Assembly: GCF_004348895.1 (NCBI RefSeq)
Contig: NZ_RRZK01000023.1
Span: 62,001 to 126,000, forward strand
Source: Pseudomonas vancouverensis
GTDB taxonomy: Bacteria; Pseudomonadota; Gammaproteobacteria; Pseudomonadales; Pseudomonadaceae
Direction: 5' to 3'
DNA: 64,000 bases
Shown piece after piece: positions 45,082 to 54,042 of this stretch. The notes under the pieces were generated by a model that saw nothing but the letters and a program-made list of their open reading frames with translations, searched no databases and was not told where the DNA came from. A program made the translations under genes and the position numbers. Position 1 is the stretch's first letter. Each line of letters begins with the position of its first letter.

Positions 45082-46503
45082 TCAGTTGCTGGCGACCGTC
45101 TCCGGTTGCCAGCCGCCGCCGAGGGCCTTGTAGATCGCGACGATGCCGCGATACAGATCGACTTCGGCCTGGGCCTGGCTGTCTTCGGCCGCCAGGCGTT
45201 CACGCTGGGCGTCCAGCAGCACGAGGAAGTCAGCGGTGCCTTCGCGATAGCGAATTTCGGCCAGGCTTGCGGCCGAGCGGCTGGACTCACTCTGACGAAT
45301 CAACGAGATCAAGCGTTGCTGGCGTTTGCCGTAGTCGCTGAAGGCGTTCTCCGATTCTTCCAGCGCCAGCAATACTTGCTGCTCATAAGTCGCCAGGGCG
45401 CCTTCGGCATCGGCATCGGCCCCACGTATGCGCGCCTTCACGCTACCCAGGTCAAACGCCGCCCAGGTAATGCTCGGGCCCAGTGCCCAGGCGTTGGCCG
45501 CCGAGGAACCGATCTGCGAGCCACGCCCGGCAGTCCAGCCGAGAAAACCGCTGAGGCTGACCCGCGGGAACAGGTCGGCCTTGGCCACGCCGATGCGCGC
45601 CGTGGCCGAGGCCAGTTTGCGTTCGGCGCTGAGCACGTCCGGACGGCGTTGCAGCAGCTCGGCCGGATCACCGATCGGCAAGGCCTTGGCAATCGCCGGC
45701 AAGTCTTTCGGGCTCAGGTCCACGCTCAACTGGTCCGGGCGCTGACCGAGCAGGGTGGCGATGCGGTTTTTCTGCCGAACCTGCTCGGCCTGCAGTTGCG
45801 GCACGCTGGCCTCGACCGCCGCCAGACGCGCATCGGCACGTTCCACGTCGAGCTGATCGCCGACACCGGCGTCACGCAGGCTGATGGTGATCTTGCGTGA
45901 CTCCTGCTGGTTCTCCAGGTTGGCCAGGGCGATCTTTTCCCGCAGCTGCGCACCGCGCAATTGACCGTAGGAATCCACCAGCTCGGCAATCATGGTGACT
46001 TGCAACTGGTACAGGTCTGCCTCGAACGCTTGCTGCTCGGCGTTGGCCGATTCCAGGTTGCGCTGGATGCGGCCGAACAGATCGACCTCCCAGGCCATGT
46101 CCAGCCCGAGGTCGTAGCGTTCGCTGTTGACCCGTTGGGTGGTTTGACCGGGGATCTGGCCCTTGCCCAGGTCACTGCTGGCGCGGCTGGTGATGGTCGG
46201 CATGGCATCATTGCTGACATCGTCGCGGATCGCTCGCGCCGCTTTCCAGCGGGCGAAGGCGACACGCAGGTCACGGTTGCCCTGCAGCGATTGCGTCACC
46301 AGCTGATTGAGGGTCGGGTCTTCGAACTGCTGCCACCAGATACCCTCGAACCGCGAGCGGTCGAAGTTTTTCTGACCGGCGGCGCCATCGGTGGCGGCCG
46401 TGATGTGGGCCGCCTCCGTGGTCGGCGTCTTGTAGTCCGGGCCGACGGCGCAGGCACTCAGGGCCAGCACCAGCAAGCTCGGCAGGAAGGCTTTCACACT
46501 CAT
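45082..46503 (-). CDS. oprN: Outer-membrane efflux lipoprotein OprN
   Basis: A 473-residue TolC-type channel with a lipoprotein signal (LLVLALSAC, Cys at the lipobox) followed by AVGPDYKTPTT. Two outer-membrane efflux repeats are visible, with conserved patterns such as AWEVDLFGRIQRNLESANAE and RRPDVLSAERKLASATARIG. It starts at the ATG sharing a base with the mexF stop (TGATG). It exports drugs out of the cell with MexE and MexF. Confidence 0.9.
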   Translation of the reverse strand: MSVKAFLPSLLVLALSACAVGPDYKTPTTEAAHITAATDGAAGQKNFDRSRFEGIWWQQFEDPTLNQLVTQSLQGNRDLRVAFARWKAARAIRDDVSNDAMPTITSRASSDLGKGQIPGQTTQRVNSERYDLGLDMAWEVDLFGRIQRNLESANAEQQAFEADLYQLQVTMIAELVDSYGQLRGAQLREKIALANLENQQESRKITISLRDAGVGDQLDVERADARLAAVEASVPQLQAEQVRQKNRIATLLGQRPDQLSVDLSPKDLPAIAKALPIGDPAELLQRRPDVLSAERKLASATARIGVAKADLFPRVSLSGFLGWTAGRGSQIGSSAANAWALGPSITWAAFDLGSVKARIRGADADAEGALATYEQQVLLALEESENAFSDYGKRQQRLISLIRQSESSRSAASLAEIRYREGTADFLVLLDAQRERLAAEDSQAQAEVDLYRGIVAIYKALGGGWQPETVASN

Positions 46504-49500
46504 CAATGCGACTCCAGCGTCAGGTTGGCCTGGGCGGCCTTGGCGGCTTTGCGCGCTTGACCACGCTCGACAAAGTTACGGATCAGTACGTAGAACACTG
46601 GCGTCAGCAACAGACCGAAGAAGGTCACCCCGAGCATCCCGGAGAATACCGCTACACCCATGGCGTGACGCATTTCGGCACCAGCGCCGCTGGAGAACAC
46701 CAGGGGCACCACGCCCATGATGAACGCGAAGGAGGTCATCAGGATCGGCCGCAGACGCAGGCGGCAGGCTTCCAGAACCGCGGCCAGCGGGTTCATGCCT
46801 TCCAGCTGTTTATCCTTGGCGAACTCGACGATCAGGATCGCGTTCTTACAGGCCAGGCCCACCAGTACGATCAGGCCGATCTGGGTGAAGATGTTGTTGT
46901 CACCTCCCGAGGCAATCACACCGGTGATGGCCGACAGCAGGGTCATCGGTACGATCAGGATCACCGCCAGTGGCAGGCTCCAGCTTTCGTATTGAGCGGC
47001 CAGTACCAGGAACGCCAACAGTACGCAGAGCGGGAACACGAAGAGCGCGGTATTGCCGGACAGGATCTGCTGGTAGGTCAGGTCGGTCCATTCGTAGGTC
47101 ATGCCGTTGGGCAGTTCTTCCTTGAGCAGTTTCTCGATGGCTTTTTCGGCCTGGCCGGAGCTGTAGCCGGGGGCTGCGGCACCGTTGATTTCAGCGGTGA
47201 TGAAGCCGTTGTAGTGCATCACGCGATCGGGTCCCGAGGTGTCGCTGACCTTGATGAAGGTCGCCAGCGGGATCATCTCGCCTTTGTTGTTACGCACTTT
47301 CAACTGACCGATCTGGTCCGATTCGAGGCGGAACTGTTGTTCGGCCTGGACGTTGACCTGATAGGTGCGACCGAAGCGGTTGAAGTCGTTGGCATACAGC
47401 GAACCCAGGTAGATCTGCAGGGTGTCGAAGATGTCGCTGACGGCGACGCCGTGGGTCTTGGCTTTCTCGCGATCGATGGCCGCATCGACCTGCGGCACGT
47501 TCACCGTGTAGCTGGTAAACAGGCCCGCCAGTTCCGGCACGTTGTGGCTCTTGGCGATGATGTTCATGGTTTCCTTGTACAGCTCGTCGTAGCCCAGGTT
47601 GCCCCGGTCTTCGATTTGCAGGCGGAAACCGCCAATGGTGCCCAGGCCTTGTACCGGCGGTGGCGGGAAGATCGCCATGTAGGCTTCCTGGATGTTCGCG
47701 TACTGGCCGTTCAAGGCACCGGCAATGGCCCCTGCGGACATGCTCGGGTCTTTACGCTCGTCGAACGGTTTCAGGGTCACGAACACGATGCCGGCGTTCG
47801 GGCTGTTGGTGAAGCCGTTGATCGACAGGCCGGGGAAGGCCACCGCACTTTCCACACCAGGCTGTTTCAACGCCAGGTCGGACATGCGCTTGATCACGTC
47901 TTCGGTGCGATCCAGGCTCGAGGCATCCGGCAATTGCGCAAAGGCCACCAGGTACTGCTTATCCTGGCCGGGTACGAAACCGGTCGGGGTGGTCGAGAAG
48001 CCGAAGAAGGTCAGCACCATCAGGCCGGCGTACAGCAGCAGGGCGATACCGCTGGAGCGGATCACACGGGCAACGGTGCCGACGTAACCATGGCTGGCTT
48101 TCTCGAAGAAACGGTTGAACGGACGGAACAGCCAGCCACCGAACATTTTGTCCAGTACCTTGGAGAAGCGGTCCTTCGGCGCGTCATGACCCTTGAGCAA
48201 TACCGCTGCCAGGGCAGGGGACAGGGTCAGCGAGTTGAAGGCCGAAATCACCGTGGAAATCGCAATGGTCAGGGCGAACTGCTTGTAGAACTGACCGGTC
48301 AGGCCGGAAATGAAGGCCGCAGGTACAAACACCGCACACAGCACCAGTGCCGTGGCAATGATCGGGCCTGTCACTTCACGCATGGCGCGTTTGGTGGCTT
48401 CGACCGGGGTCAGGCCAAGTTCGATGTTTCGTTCGACGTTCTCCACCACGACGATGGCGTCGTCCACCACGATACCGATGGCCAGTACCAGGCCGAACAG
48501 CGACAGGGCGTTGAGTGAGAAGCCGAACAGGTGCATCACGGCGAAAGTACCGATCAGCGACACCGGCACCGCCACCAGCGGGATGATCGAGGCGCGCCAG
48601 GTCTGCAGGAAGAGGATCACCACCAGGACCACGAGGATCAGCGCTTCGAAGAGGGTGTGAACCACCGCCTCGATGGAGCCGCGCACGAAGATCGTCGGGT
48701 CATAGACGATGCTGAAGTCCATGCCTTCGGGGAAGCTCTTCTTCAATTCGGCCATCTTTTCCCGAACTTCGTTGGAGATCTCGATGGCGTTGGAACCCGG
48801 ACGCTGGAAGATCGGGATTGCCACGGCCGGCTGATTGTTCAGCAAGGAACGCAGGGCGTACTGGCTGGAGCCCAGTTCAACGCGGGCGATGTCCTTCAGA
48901 CGCGTGATTTCACCGTTGTCGCCGGAGCGAATGATGATGTTCTCGAACTCTTCTTCACTGACCAGACGGCCTTGGGTGTTGACCGACAGCTGGAAGCTCT
49001 GGGCATTCGGTGCAGGCGGCGCACCCAGCGCACCGGCCGCCACCTGGCGGTTCTGCTCACGGATGGCGCTGACCACGTCGGTCGCCGTCAGGTTGCGCGA
49101 AGCGGTCTTGTTTGGATCGAGCCACACGCGCAGCGAGTAGTCGCCCATGCCGAACAGTTGCACGTCGCCCACACCGCCGAGCCGCGCCAGCTCATCCTTG
49201 ATGTTGAGGATCGCGTAGTTGGACAGGTAGAGCATGTCGTAGCGTTTGTCCGGCGAGGTCAAGTGCACGACCATCGTCAGGTCGGGCGACGCCTTGTCCA
49301 CGGTGATACCGATGCGCGTTACTTCCTCGGGAAGCTTCGGTTCGGTCCGGGTTACACGGTTCTGCACCTGCACCTGAGCGTTGTCCAGGTCGGTACCCAG
49401 GGCAAAGGTGATGGTCAGGGTGATCTTGCCGTCAGCGGTGGACTGCGAGGACATGTACAGCATGTTCTCGACGCCGGTGATGGCTTGCTCCAGCGGCGCG

Positions 49501-49691
49501 GCCACGGTTTCACCGATGACCTTGGGGTTGGCCCCCGGGAAGTTGGCGCGCACGACCACGGTCGGCGGTACCACTTCCGGGTATTCGCTGATCGGCAGCT
49601 GGAACAGCGAGATCGCACCGGCGATCAGGATCAGCAGCGACAGCACCGCTGCGAAGATCGGCCGCGAAATGAAAAACTGGGAAAAATTCAT
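46503..49691 (-). CDS. mexF: RND multidrug efflux pump MexF
   Basis: A 1062-residue proton-driven RND transporter of the HAE1 type with twelve spans and two large periplasmic loops. It starts MNFSQFFISRPIFAAVLSLL and carries the HAE1 motifs GIVVDDAIVVVENVER (transmembrane Asp pair for proton relay) and NLVLAIG-like segments. By memory the sequence is very close to P. aeruginosa MexF throughout. Substrates there are chloramphenicol, fluoroquinolones, trimethoprim and quinolone signal precursors. It lies 12 bp after mexE. Confidence 0.95.
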   Translation of the reverse strand: MNFSQFFISRPIFAAVLSLLILIAGAISLFQLPISEYPEVVPPTVVVRANFPGANPKVIGETVAAPLEQAITGVENMLYMSSQSTADGKITLTITFALGTDLDNAQVQVQNRVTRTEPKLPEEVTRIGITVDKASPDLTMVVHLTSPDKRYDMLYLSNYAILNIKDELARLGGVGDVQLFGMGDYSLRVWLDPNKTASRNLTATDVVSAIREQNRQVAAGALGAPPAPNAQSFQLSVNTQGRLVSEEEFENIIIRSGDNGEITRLKDIARVELGSSQYALRSLLNNQPAVAIPIFQRPGSNAIEISNEVREKMAELKKSFPEGMDFSIVYDPTIFVRGSIEAVVHTLFEALILVVLVVILFLQTWRASIIPLVAVPVSLIGTFAVMHLFGFSLNALSLFGLVLAIGIVVDDAIVVVENVERNIELGLTPVEATKRAMREVTGPIIATALVLCAVFVPAAFISGLTGQFYKQFALTIAISTVISAFNSLTLSPALAAVLLKGHDAPKDRFSKVLDKMFGGWLFRPFNRFFEKASHGYVGTVARVIRSSGIALLLYAGLMVLTFFGFSTTPTGFVPGQDKQYLVAFAQLPDASSLDRTEDVIKRMSDLALKQPGVESAVAFPGLSINGFTNSPNAGIVFVTLKPFDERKDPSMSAGAIAGALNGQYANIQEAYMAIFPPPPVQGLGTIGGFRLQIEDRGNLGYDELYKETMNIIAKSHNVPELAGLFTSYTVNVPQVDAAIDREKAKTHGVAVSDIFDTLQIYLGSLYANDFNRFGRTYQVNVQAEQQFRLESDQIGQLKVRNNKGEMIPLATFIKVSDTSGPDRVMHYNGFITAEINGAAAPGYSSGQAEKAIEKLLKEELPNGMTYEWTDLTYQQILSGNTALFVFPLCVLLAFLVLAAQYESWSLPLAVILIVPMTLLSAITGVIASGGDNNIFTQIGLIVLVGLACKNAILIVEFAKDKQLEGMNPLAAVLEACRLRLRPILMTSFAFIMGVVPLVFSSGAGAEMRHAMGVAVFSGMLGVTFFGLLLTPVFYVLIRNFVERGQARKAAKAAQANLTLESH

Positions 49692-49703
49692 CGTTGAAAT
49701 CCC

Positions 49704-50957
49704 TTAGTCGCGTGGGGTCGCGGCGGCCAGCTTCACAGCCGCACCCGGCGCTACCTTGGCAGGTGCGACTTGGGGCAGGTTGCTGGCTTCCAGCGCTTGG
49801 CGTTGTTGTGCGAGAGCGGCAATCGTTTGCTCACTGGCCATCGGGATCACTTCCGGGGTGACCGGTGAACCAGGGCGTACCCGTTGCAGACCCTTGACGA
49901 TGATGGTGTCGTCCTTGTTCAGGCCAGTGCGCACGATGCGCAAGCCTTCGATCTTCGGACCCAGTTCCACGGCGCGATAGGCCGTCTTGTTGTCGGCATC
50001 CATGACCAGCACGAACTTTTTACCGAGGTCGGTACCGACCGCTTCGTCGTTGATCAGCATGGCGTTGTAGGTGCCGCTGCCGACCAGTTTCAGGCGTGCG
50101 TACAGACCCGGGGTGTAGCTGCCATCGCTGTTGTCGAACACCGCACGGCCGCGGATGGTGCCGGTTTTCGGATTGACCTGGTTGTCGACGAAGTTCATCT
50201 GGCCCAGGTGCGGGTTGCCGTCTTCATTGGACAGGCCCATGTACACCGGGGTGGTGGCGCCGCGTTTGCCCTGGCGCGCCAATTGCGTGTACTTGAGAAA
50301 TACACGCTCGTCGGCGTCGAAGTAGGCGTAGACCTTGTCGGTGGAGACCACGCTGGTCAGCGTTGTGGTGTCGGCGGTGACCAGGTTGCCGGCGGTGATT
50401 TCCGCACGGCTGACGCGGCCGCTGATAGGCGCGGTGACACGGGTGAAGCTCAGGTTCAGTTTCGCCAGATCCAGCTGGGCTTGCAGGGCACCTACCGCGG
50501 CGCGAGCTTCCTGGGCGGCGCTGGTGCGCGAATCAGCCAGTTCCGCCGAAATCGCGTTGCTGGTGCGCAGGCGTTCGCCGCGCTGGGCTTCGTTTTCACT
50601 GCGGGTGGCGTTGGCGCGGGCCTGGGCAACCAGGGCTTCGAGGCGGCGGACCTCAGCCTGGAAGGGGCGCGGGTCGATCTGGAACAGCAGGTCGCCTTTC
50701 TTGACCAGCGCGCCTTCGGTGAAGGCCACTTCATCGATCTGGCCGGAAACCCGTGGACGAATCTGCACGGTTTCCGGCGCTTCAAGGCGACCGGTGAATT
50801 CATCCCACTCGTTGACCGGTTGTTCCAGCACCTTGGCCACGCTGACCTTGGCCGCTTGCGGGGCGACGGCGGTTTCCGGGGTCTTGCCGCAGGCGCTCAT
50901 CACCAGTACGGCCAGCAAGGCCAACGGGAAGCGCAAATGTTTGAGTGACTGTTCCAT
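49704..50957 (-). CDS. mexE: RND periplasmic adaptor MexE
   Basis: A 417-residue membrane-fusion lipoprotein with a lipobox (VLVMSAC) after a hydrophobic leader. Lipoyl halves (VQIRPRVSGQIDEVAFTEG and FTRVTAPISGRVSRA) flank a helical hairpin, then barrel and membrane-proximal domains follow. The ATG at 50957 lies 74 bp after a MexT-type box. Its Shine-Dalgarno (GGCGGA) overlaps the 3' arm of a small hairpin (CGCCAA/TTGGCG, 50967-50988). Confidence 0.93.
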   Translation of the reverse strand: MEQSLKHLRFPLALLAVLVMSACGKTPETAVAPQAAKVSVAKVLEQPVNEWDEFTGRLEAPETVQIRPRVSGQIDEVAFTEGALVKKGDLLFQIDPRPFQAEVRRLEALVAQARANATRSENEAQRGERLRTSNAISAELADSRTSAAQEARAAVGALQAQLDLAKLNLSFTRVTAPISGRVSRAEITAGNLVTADTTTLTSVVSTDKVYAYFDADERVFLKYTQLARQGKRGATTPVYMGLSNEDGNPHLGQMNFVDNQVNPKTGTIRGRAVFDNSDGSYTPGLYARLKLVGSGTYNAMLINDEAVGTDLGKKFVLVMDADNKTAYRAVELGPKIEGLRIVRTGLNKDDTIIVKGLQRVRPGSPVTPEVIPMASEQTIAALAQQRQALEASNLPQVAPAKVAPGAAVKLAAATPRD

Positions 50958-51031
50958 GGATGCATCCGCCAATGTGTTGAGATTGGCGAATGATGCGCGG
51001 CGGTCTGGTATCCCACGAATCGAACGGGGCG

Positions 51032-51055
51032 AAGGTAACTATCATTCGGAATGAT
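51032..51055 (-). promoter_or_regulatory. MexT-type box upstream of mexE
   Basis: Read on the minus strand: ATCA-N5-AATGAT-N4-ACCTT, against the MexT consensus I recall, ATCA-N5-GTCGAT-N4-ACYAT. The segment ATCATTC-N-GAATGAT (51041-51055) is also a perfect palindrome. It ends 74 bp before the mexE ATG. Confidence 0.65.
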
Positions 51056-51189
51056 ATAAGACCCAAGCCAGCCCTCTAGACTGCGCCTTGCGACAGGTCG
51101 GTATCAACGGGTTTGATGTAATTCTGTGTTGCAGGGGGTGCAATGGTTCATCGCGGAACAGAAGTGAATCCATCGTCTGATAGCCGCCC

Positions 51190-51260
51190 CAAGCCGACTC
51201 ACTCCCACAGGGGTTGGCGGTATCTACAGGACCTGTGGGGCGGGCTTGCTCCGGGCGGCG
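51190..51260. repeat. Degenerate REPIN between mexE and mexT
   Basis: CAAGCCGACTCACTCCCACAG (51190-51210, one REP end) is mirrored by CTGTGGGGCGGGCTTGCTCC (51233-51252). The arms are imperfect compared with the mtl REPINs, so this is an older copy. Confidence 0.6.
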
Positions 51261-51300
51261 TTGAGACGATGAGGTTATCCGTCTCTTCAAAAAAAGCGGA

Positions 51301-52218
51301 TCAGGCCAGACTGTCCGGATCGCCAAAAAACATCTGAATCCGCGAACGCAACCAACGCTCTCCCGGGTCATTATCCTGCGACCCACGCCAAGCCATGTGC
51401 AGCTCGAAGGTGCGGGTCGGTAACGGCGGATCTTCCGCCCGTACGCCACCCGCTGCGGTCAGCGCATCGGCCGTGTAATCCGGCACCGTTGCGACTATGT
51501 CCGTGCCGGCGAGCAGGGTGCTCAGGCCATTGAACTGCGGCACGGCGAGCACCACATGACGCTTGCGACCGAGCTTTTCCAGTTCCTCATCGATAAAACC
51601 ACTGAGGTCGCCGGCGAACGACACCAGCGCGTGGGGGCGGGCGCAGTAGTCGTCCAGGCTCAGGGCGCCCGGCACGGTGTCGGCGCGCAGCAGTTTCGGC
51701 TGGCTGCGACGCAGTACCTTGCGCTTGGCATTGGCCGGCAAATCGGTGGTGTAGCTGACGCCGATGGAAATCTCGCCGGAGGCCAGCAGATTCGGCATCA
51801 GGATGTAGTTGACCCGTCGCACCACCAGCACGATGCCTGGCGATTCCGCACGCAGGCGCTTGAGCAGCATCGGCAGCAGGGCAAACTCGACATCGTCTGA
51901 AAGGCCGATGCGGAACACCGCGGTACTTGTGGCAGGATCAAACTCGCTGGCACGGCTGACCGCCGTGGAAATCGAATCCAGCGCCGGGGAGAGCAGGGCA
52001 AAGATCTCCACCGCCCGCGCCGACGGTTCCATGCTGCGGCCGGTGCGCACGAACAACGGATCATCGAACAGCCCGCGCAGACGCGAGAGCGCCGCACTGA
52101 TGGCCGGCTGGCCGAGGAACAGTTTTTCCGCGGCGCGGGTCACGCTGCGTTCATGCATGAGTGTTTCGAAAACGATCAACAGGTTCAGGTCGACACGACG
52201 CAGGTCATTACGATTCAT
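51301..52218 (-). CDS. mexT: LysR-type activator MexT
   Basis: A 305-residue LysR regulator whose start, MNRNDLRRVDLNLLIVFETL, and following helix-turn-helix (RSVTRAAEKLFLGQPAISAALSRLRG) match P. aeruginosa MexT almost residue for residue. The effector domain follows (FRIGLSDDVEF, VPDYTADAL). It activates mexEF-oprN and mexS. The ATG at 52218 has AGGA upstream; the frame is open to 52392 without family similarity. The gene is full-length here, so the pump can be active. It contains the near-tandem 8-bp sequence known to slip in P. aeruginosa. Confidence 0.94.
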   Translation of the reverse strand: MNRNDLRRVDLNLLIVFETLMHERSVTRAAEKLFLGQPAISAALSRLRGLFDDPLFVRTGRSMEPSARAVEIFALLSPALDSISTAVSRASEFDPATSTAVFRIGLSDDVEFALLPMLLKRLRAESPGIVLVVRRVNYILMPNLLASGEISIGVSYTTDLPANAKRKVLRRSQPKLLRADTVPGALSLDDYCARPHALVSFAGDLSGFIDEELEKLGRKRHVVLAVPQFNGLSTLLAGTDIVATVPDYTADALTAAGGVRAEDPPLPTRTFELHMAWRGSQDNDPGERWLRSRIQMFFGDPDSLA

Positions 52219-52387
52219 CTGGAGTCCTGGCAGAGTCAGCAAACTTGACGTGGGCGGCCATATGAGAACAATGGCCATCAGGAATATTACGGGGAAAGGC
52301 TGGTACTCTGCACCGGGTAATTCAGATTTCCTGCTCTGGCCCGTGGGTTTTTTGCGCCGCACGGGCCATGGCTGCCGCCGATGCGGA

Positions 52388-52411
52388 ATCAATGACAGGC
52401 ATGTCGACTAT
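52388..52411 (+). promoter_or_regulatory. MexT-type box upstream of mexS
   Basis: ATCA-N5-AGGCAT-N4-ACTAT: the outer half-sites match the recalled MexT consensus exactly and the central GTCGAT matches at three of six bases (third position G differs). It ends 77 bp before the mexS ATG, nearly the same distance as the mexE box. Confidence 0.6.
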
Positions 52412-52488
52412 TAATACCCACTGATAGTCTTGGGTTAAAAGCCCAGCTAGAGTTCATGGCATTAGAGGTTCAATTGGCGAGGTTTGTG

Positions 52489-53511
52489 ATGTCCCGCACG
52501 ATCCGTTTTCACAAGTTTGGTCCGGCCGAGGTGCTCAAATGCGAAGAGCATGCGGCGGCTTTGCCTGCTCCGGGCGAAGTGCAGGTGCGCGTCGAGGCGA
52601 TTGGCATCAGCTGGTATGACATTCTCTGGCGGCAGAACCTGGCTTCGTCCCAGGCGCGTTTGCCGTCAGGCCTCGGCCATGAAATGGCCGGTATCGTCAC
52701 CGCCGTAGGCGAGGGCGTCGATGACCTGGCCGTTGGTGACAAGGTCGCCAGCTTTCCGGCCGAAAGCCCCAACGATTACCCGGTGTACGGCGAGCAGATC
52801 GTGTTGCCGCGCTCGGCATTGACCCGTTACCCGGACATCCTGAGCCCGATCGAAGCGTCCGTGCATTACACGCCGTTGTTGATCGCCTACTTTGCCTATG
52901 CAGACCTGGCGCGGGTCAAACCGGGGCAATTTGCCCTGGTCACCGACGCCAGTCACTGTGCCGGCCCGTCATTCGTACAACTGGGCAAGGCCCTGGGTGT
53001 TCGCGTGATCGCGGCAACGAAAACCGCCGACGAGCGTGAATACCTGCTGTCGCTGGGTGCCGAGAAAGTCATCGTCACCGAAGAAGAAGATCTGCTGATG
53101 CGGATCAACAAGATCACCGACAATCGCGGTGTGGATGTGGTGTTCGATGGCCTGGGTGGCCCGCAGATGTCGTTGCTGGGTGACGTCCTCGCTCCCCGTG
53201 GCAGCCTGGTGCTGTACGGCCTGCAAGGTGGCAACCAGACGCCATTCCCGGCGTGTGCGGCGTTCCAGAAGAACATTCAGTTCTTCGTGCACTGCATCGG
53301 CAACTTCACCGGTAAACCGGAGCTGGGCATCACCCAGGACCAGGCTGCGCTGCAGCGGGCCCTGCGCGATATCAACCAGATGACTGCTGACCGTGTGCTG
53401 GTGCCGCTCAAGACTCGGGTGTTTCCATTTGCCGAGTTCGTCGAAGCACACCGCTACATGGACGAATGCCCGTGTCGCGAACGGGTCGCCCTTCAGGTCG
53501 AACCCGCGTAA
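52489..53511 (+). CDS. mexS: Zinc-type quinone oxidoreductase-like MexS
   Basis: A 340-residue medium-chain dehydrogenase/reductase: SWYDILWRQNL and GLGHEMAGIVTAVGEGV in the catalytic domain, a Rossmann domain near residues 150-280, and VVFDGLGGPQMSLLG. It is divergent from mexT as in P. aeruginosa, where loss of MexS detoxifying activity lets MexT become active and raises MexEF-OprN. The ATG at 52489 has GGCGAGG upstream. A strong terminator follows. Confidence 0.92.
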   Translation: MSRTIRFHKFGPAEVLKCEEHAAALPAPGEVQVRVEAIGISWYDILWRQNLASSQARLPSGLGHEMAGIVTAVGEGVDDLAVGDKVASFPAESPNDYPVYGEQIVLPRSALTRYPDILSPIEASVHYTPLLIAYFAYADLARVKPGQFALVTDASHCAGPSFVQLGKALGVRVIAATKTADEREYLLSLGAEKVIVTEEEDLLMRINKITDNRGVDVVFDGLGGPQMSLLGDVLAPRGSLVLYGLQGGNQTPFPACAAFQKNIQFFVHCIGNFTGKPELGITQDQAALQRALRDINQMTADRVLVPLKTRVFPFAEFVEAHRYMDECPCRERVALQVEPA

Positions 53512-53521
53512 CTGCCCCTCC

Positions 53522-53551
53522 AGAGTCCGTGCCAGCACGGACTCTTTCGTT
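53522..53551 (+). terminator. Intrinsic terminator after mexS
   Basis: AGAGTCCGTG (53522-53531) pairs perfectly with CACGGACTCT (53536-53545) around CCAG, followed by TTCGTTT. Confidence 0.88.
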
Positions 53552-53683
53552 TCAGCCCCCTGATCTCCATCGCTGGCAGGACCGATTCAGCAACTGAACT
53601 GGTTTTTGCTCTTGATCTGTAGCTTCTAATCAGCCACTAAGCCCTGATAATTGAATGATTACTTTCATCTCAAGGAATGAGTC

Positions 53684-53914
53684 ATGGCTGACTGTCCGGC
53701 TGATACTTCTCAATGCGCATCCTGGGTGTGCGTCACAGAACTAGTGCGTAATCGACTATTGAGTAAGTGGTCGACCTGCACTGTATTCCTGATTTTCTGT
53801 ATTACTTGTCTGTGGGAAGTTGTCGGACATTTCCTAGGACTCATTAAAGTGCAGCGTAAGGCCTTGATTTACGGGTGTCTTGAGCCGTTAGATAGGGTTG
53901 CGCGTGCGCAGTAA
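53684..53914 (+). CDS. Possible orphan small Cys-rich membrane protein
   Basis: A 76-residue frame with AAGGA upstream of the ATG and one hydrophobic stretch (CTVFLIFCITCLWEVVGHFLGLI). It has six cysteines, two early (ADCPADTSQC). Base composition here is AT-richer than the surroundings. It has no similarity to families I know. The 530-bp gap between the mexS terminator and the next gene otherwise holds nothing I can name. It could be a non-coding stretch; the call rests on the binding site and the membrane segment. Confidence 0.4.
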   Translation: MADCPADTSQCASWVCVTELVRNRLLSKWSTCTVFLIFCITCLWEVVGHFLGLIKVQRKALIYGCLEPLDRVARAQ

Positions 53915-54042
53915 GCGACCCTTTCAAAAAAACTTCATAAATTCATACGTTAGCATTTGGCAATAAAGTCCATGACTCTAGTCGTGCGGGCTGCATTTTG
54001 CTGTTTGCGCGAATTGAACTTACAAGCATCAGGTATATCAAG

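Noticed and set aside
46506..48518. 670-codon plus-strand open frame
   Set aside because: It lies wholly opposite mexF, has no Shine-Dalgarno or protein-like composition, and arises from the GC-rich codon pattern of the real gene.
48531..49697. 388-codon plus-strand open frame opposite mexF
   Set aside because: No start signals and no domain; a shadow of the RND gene.
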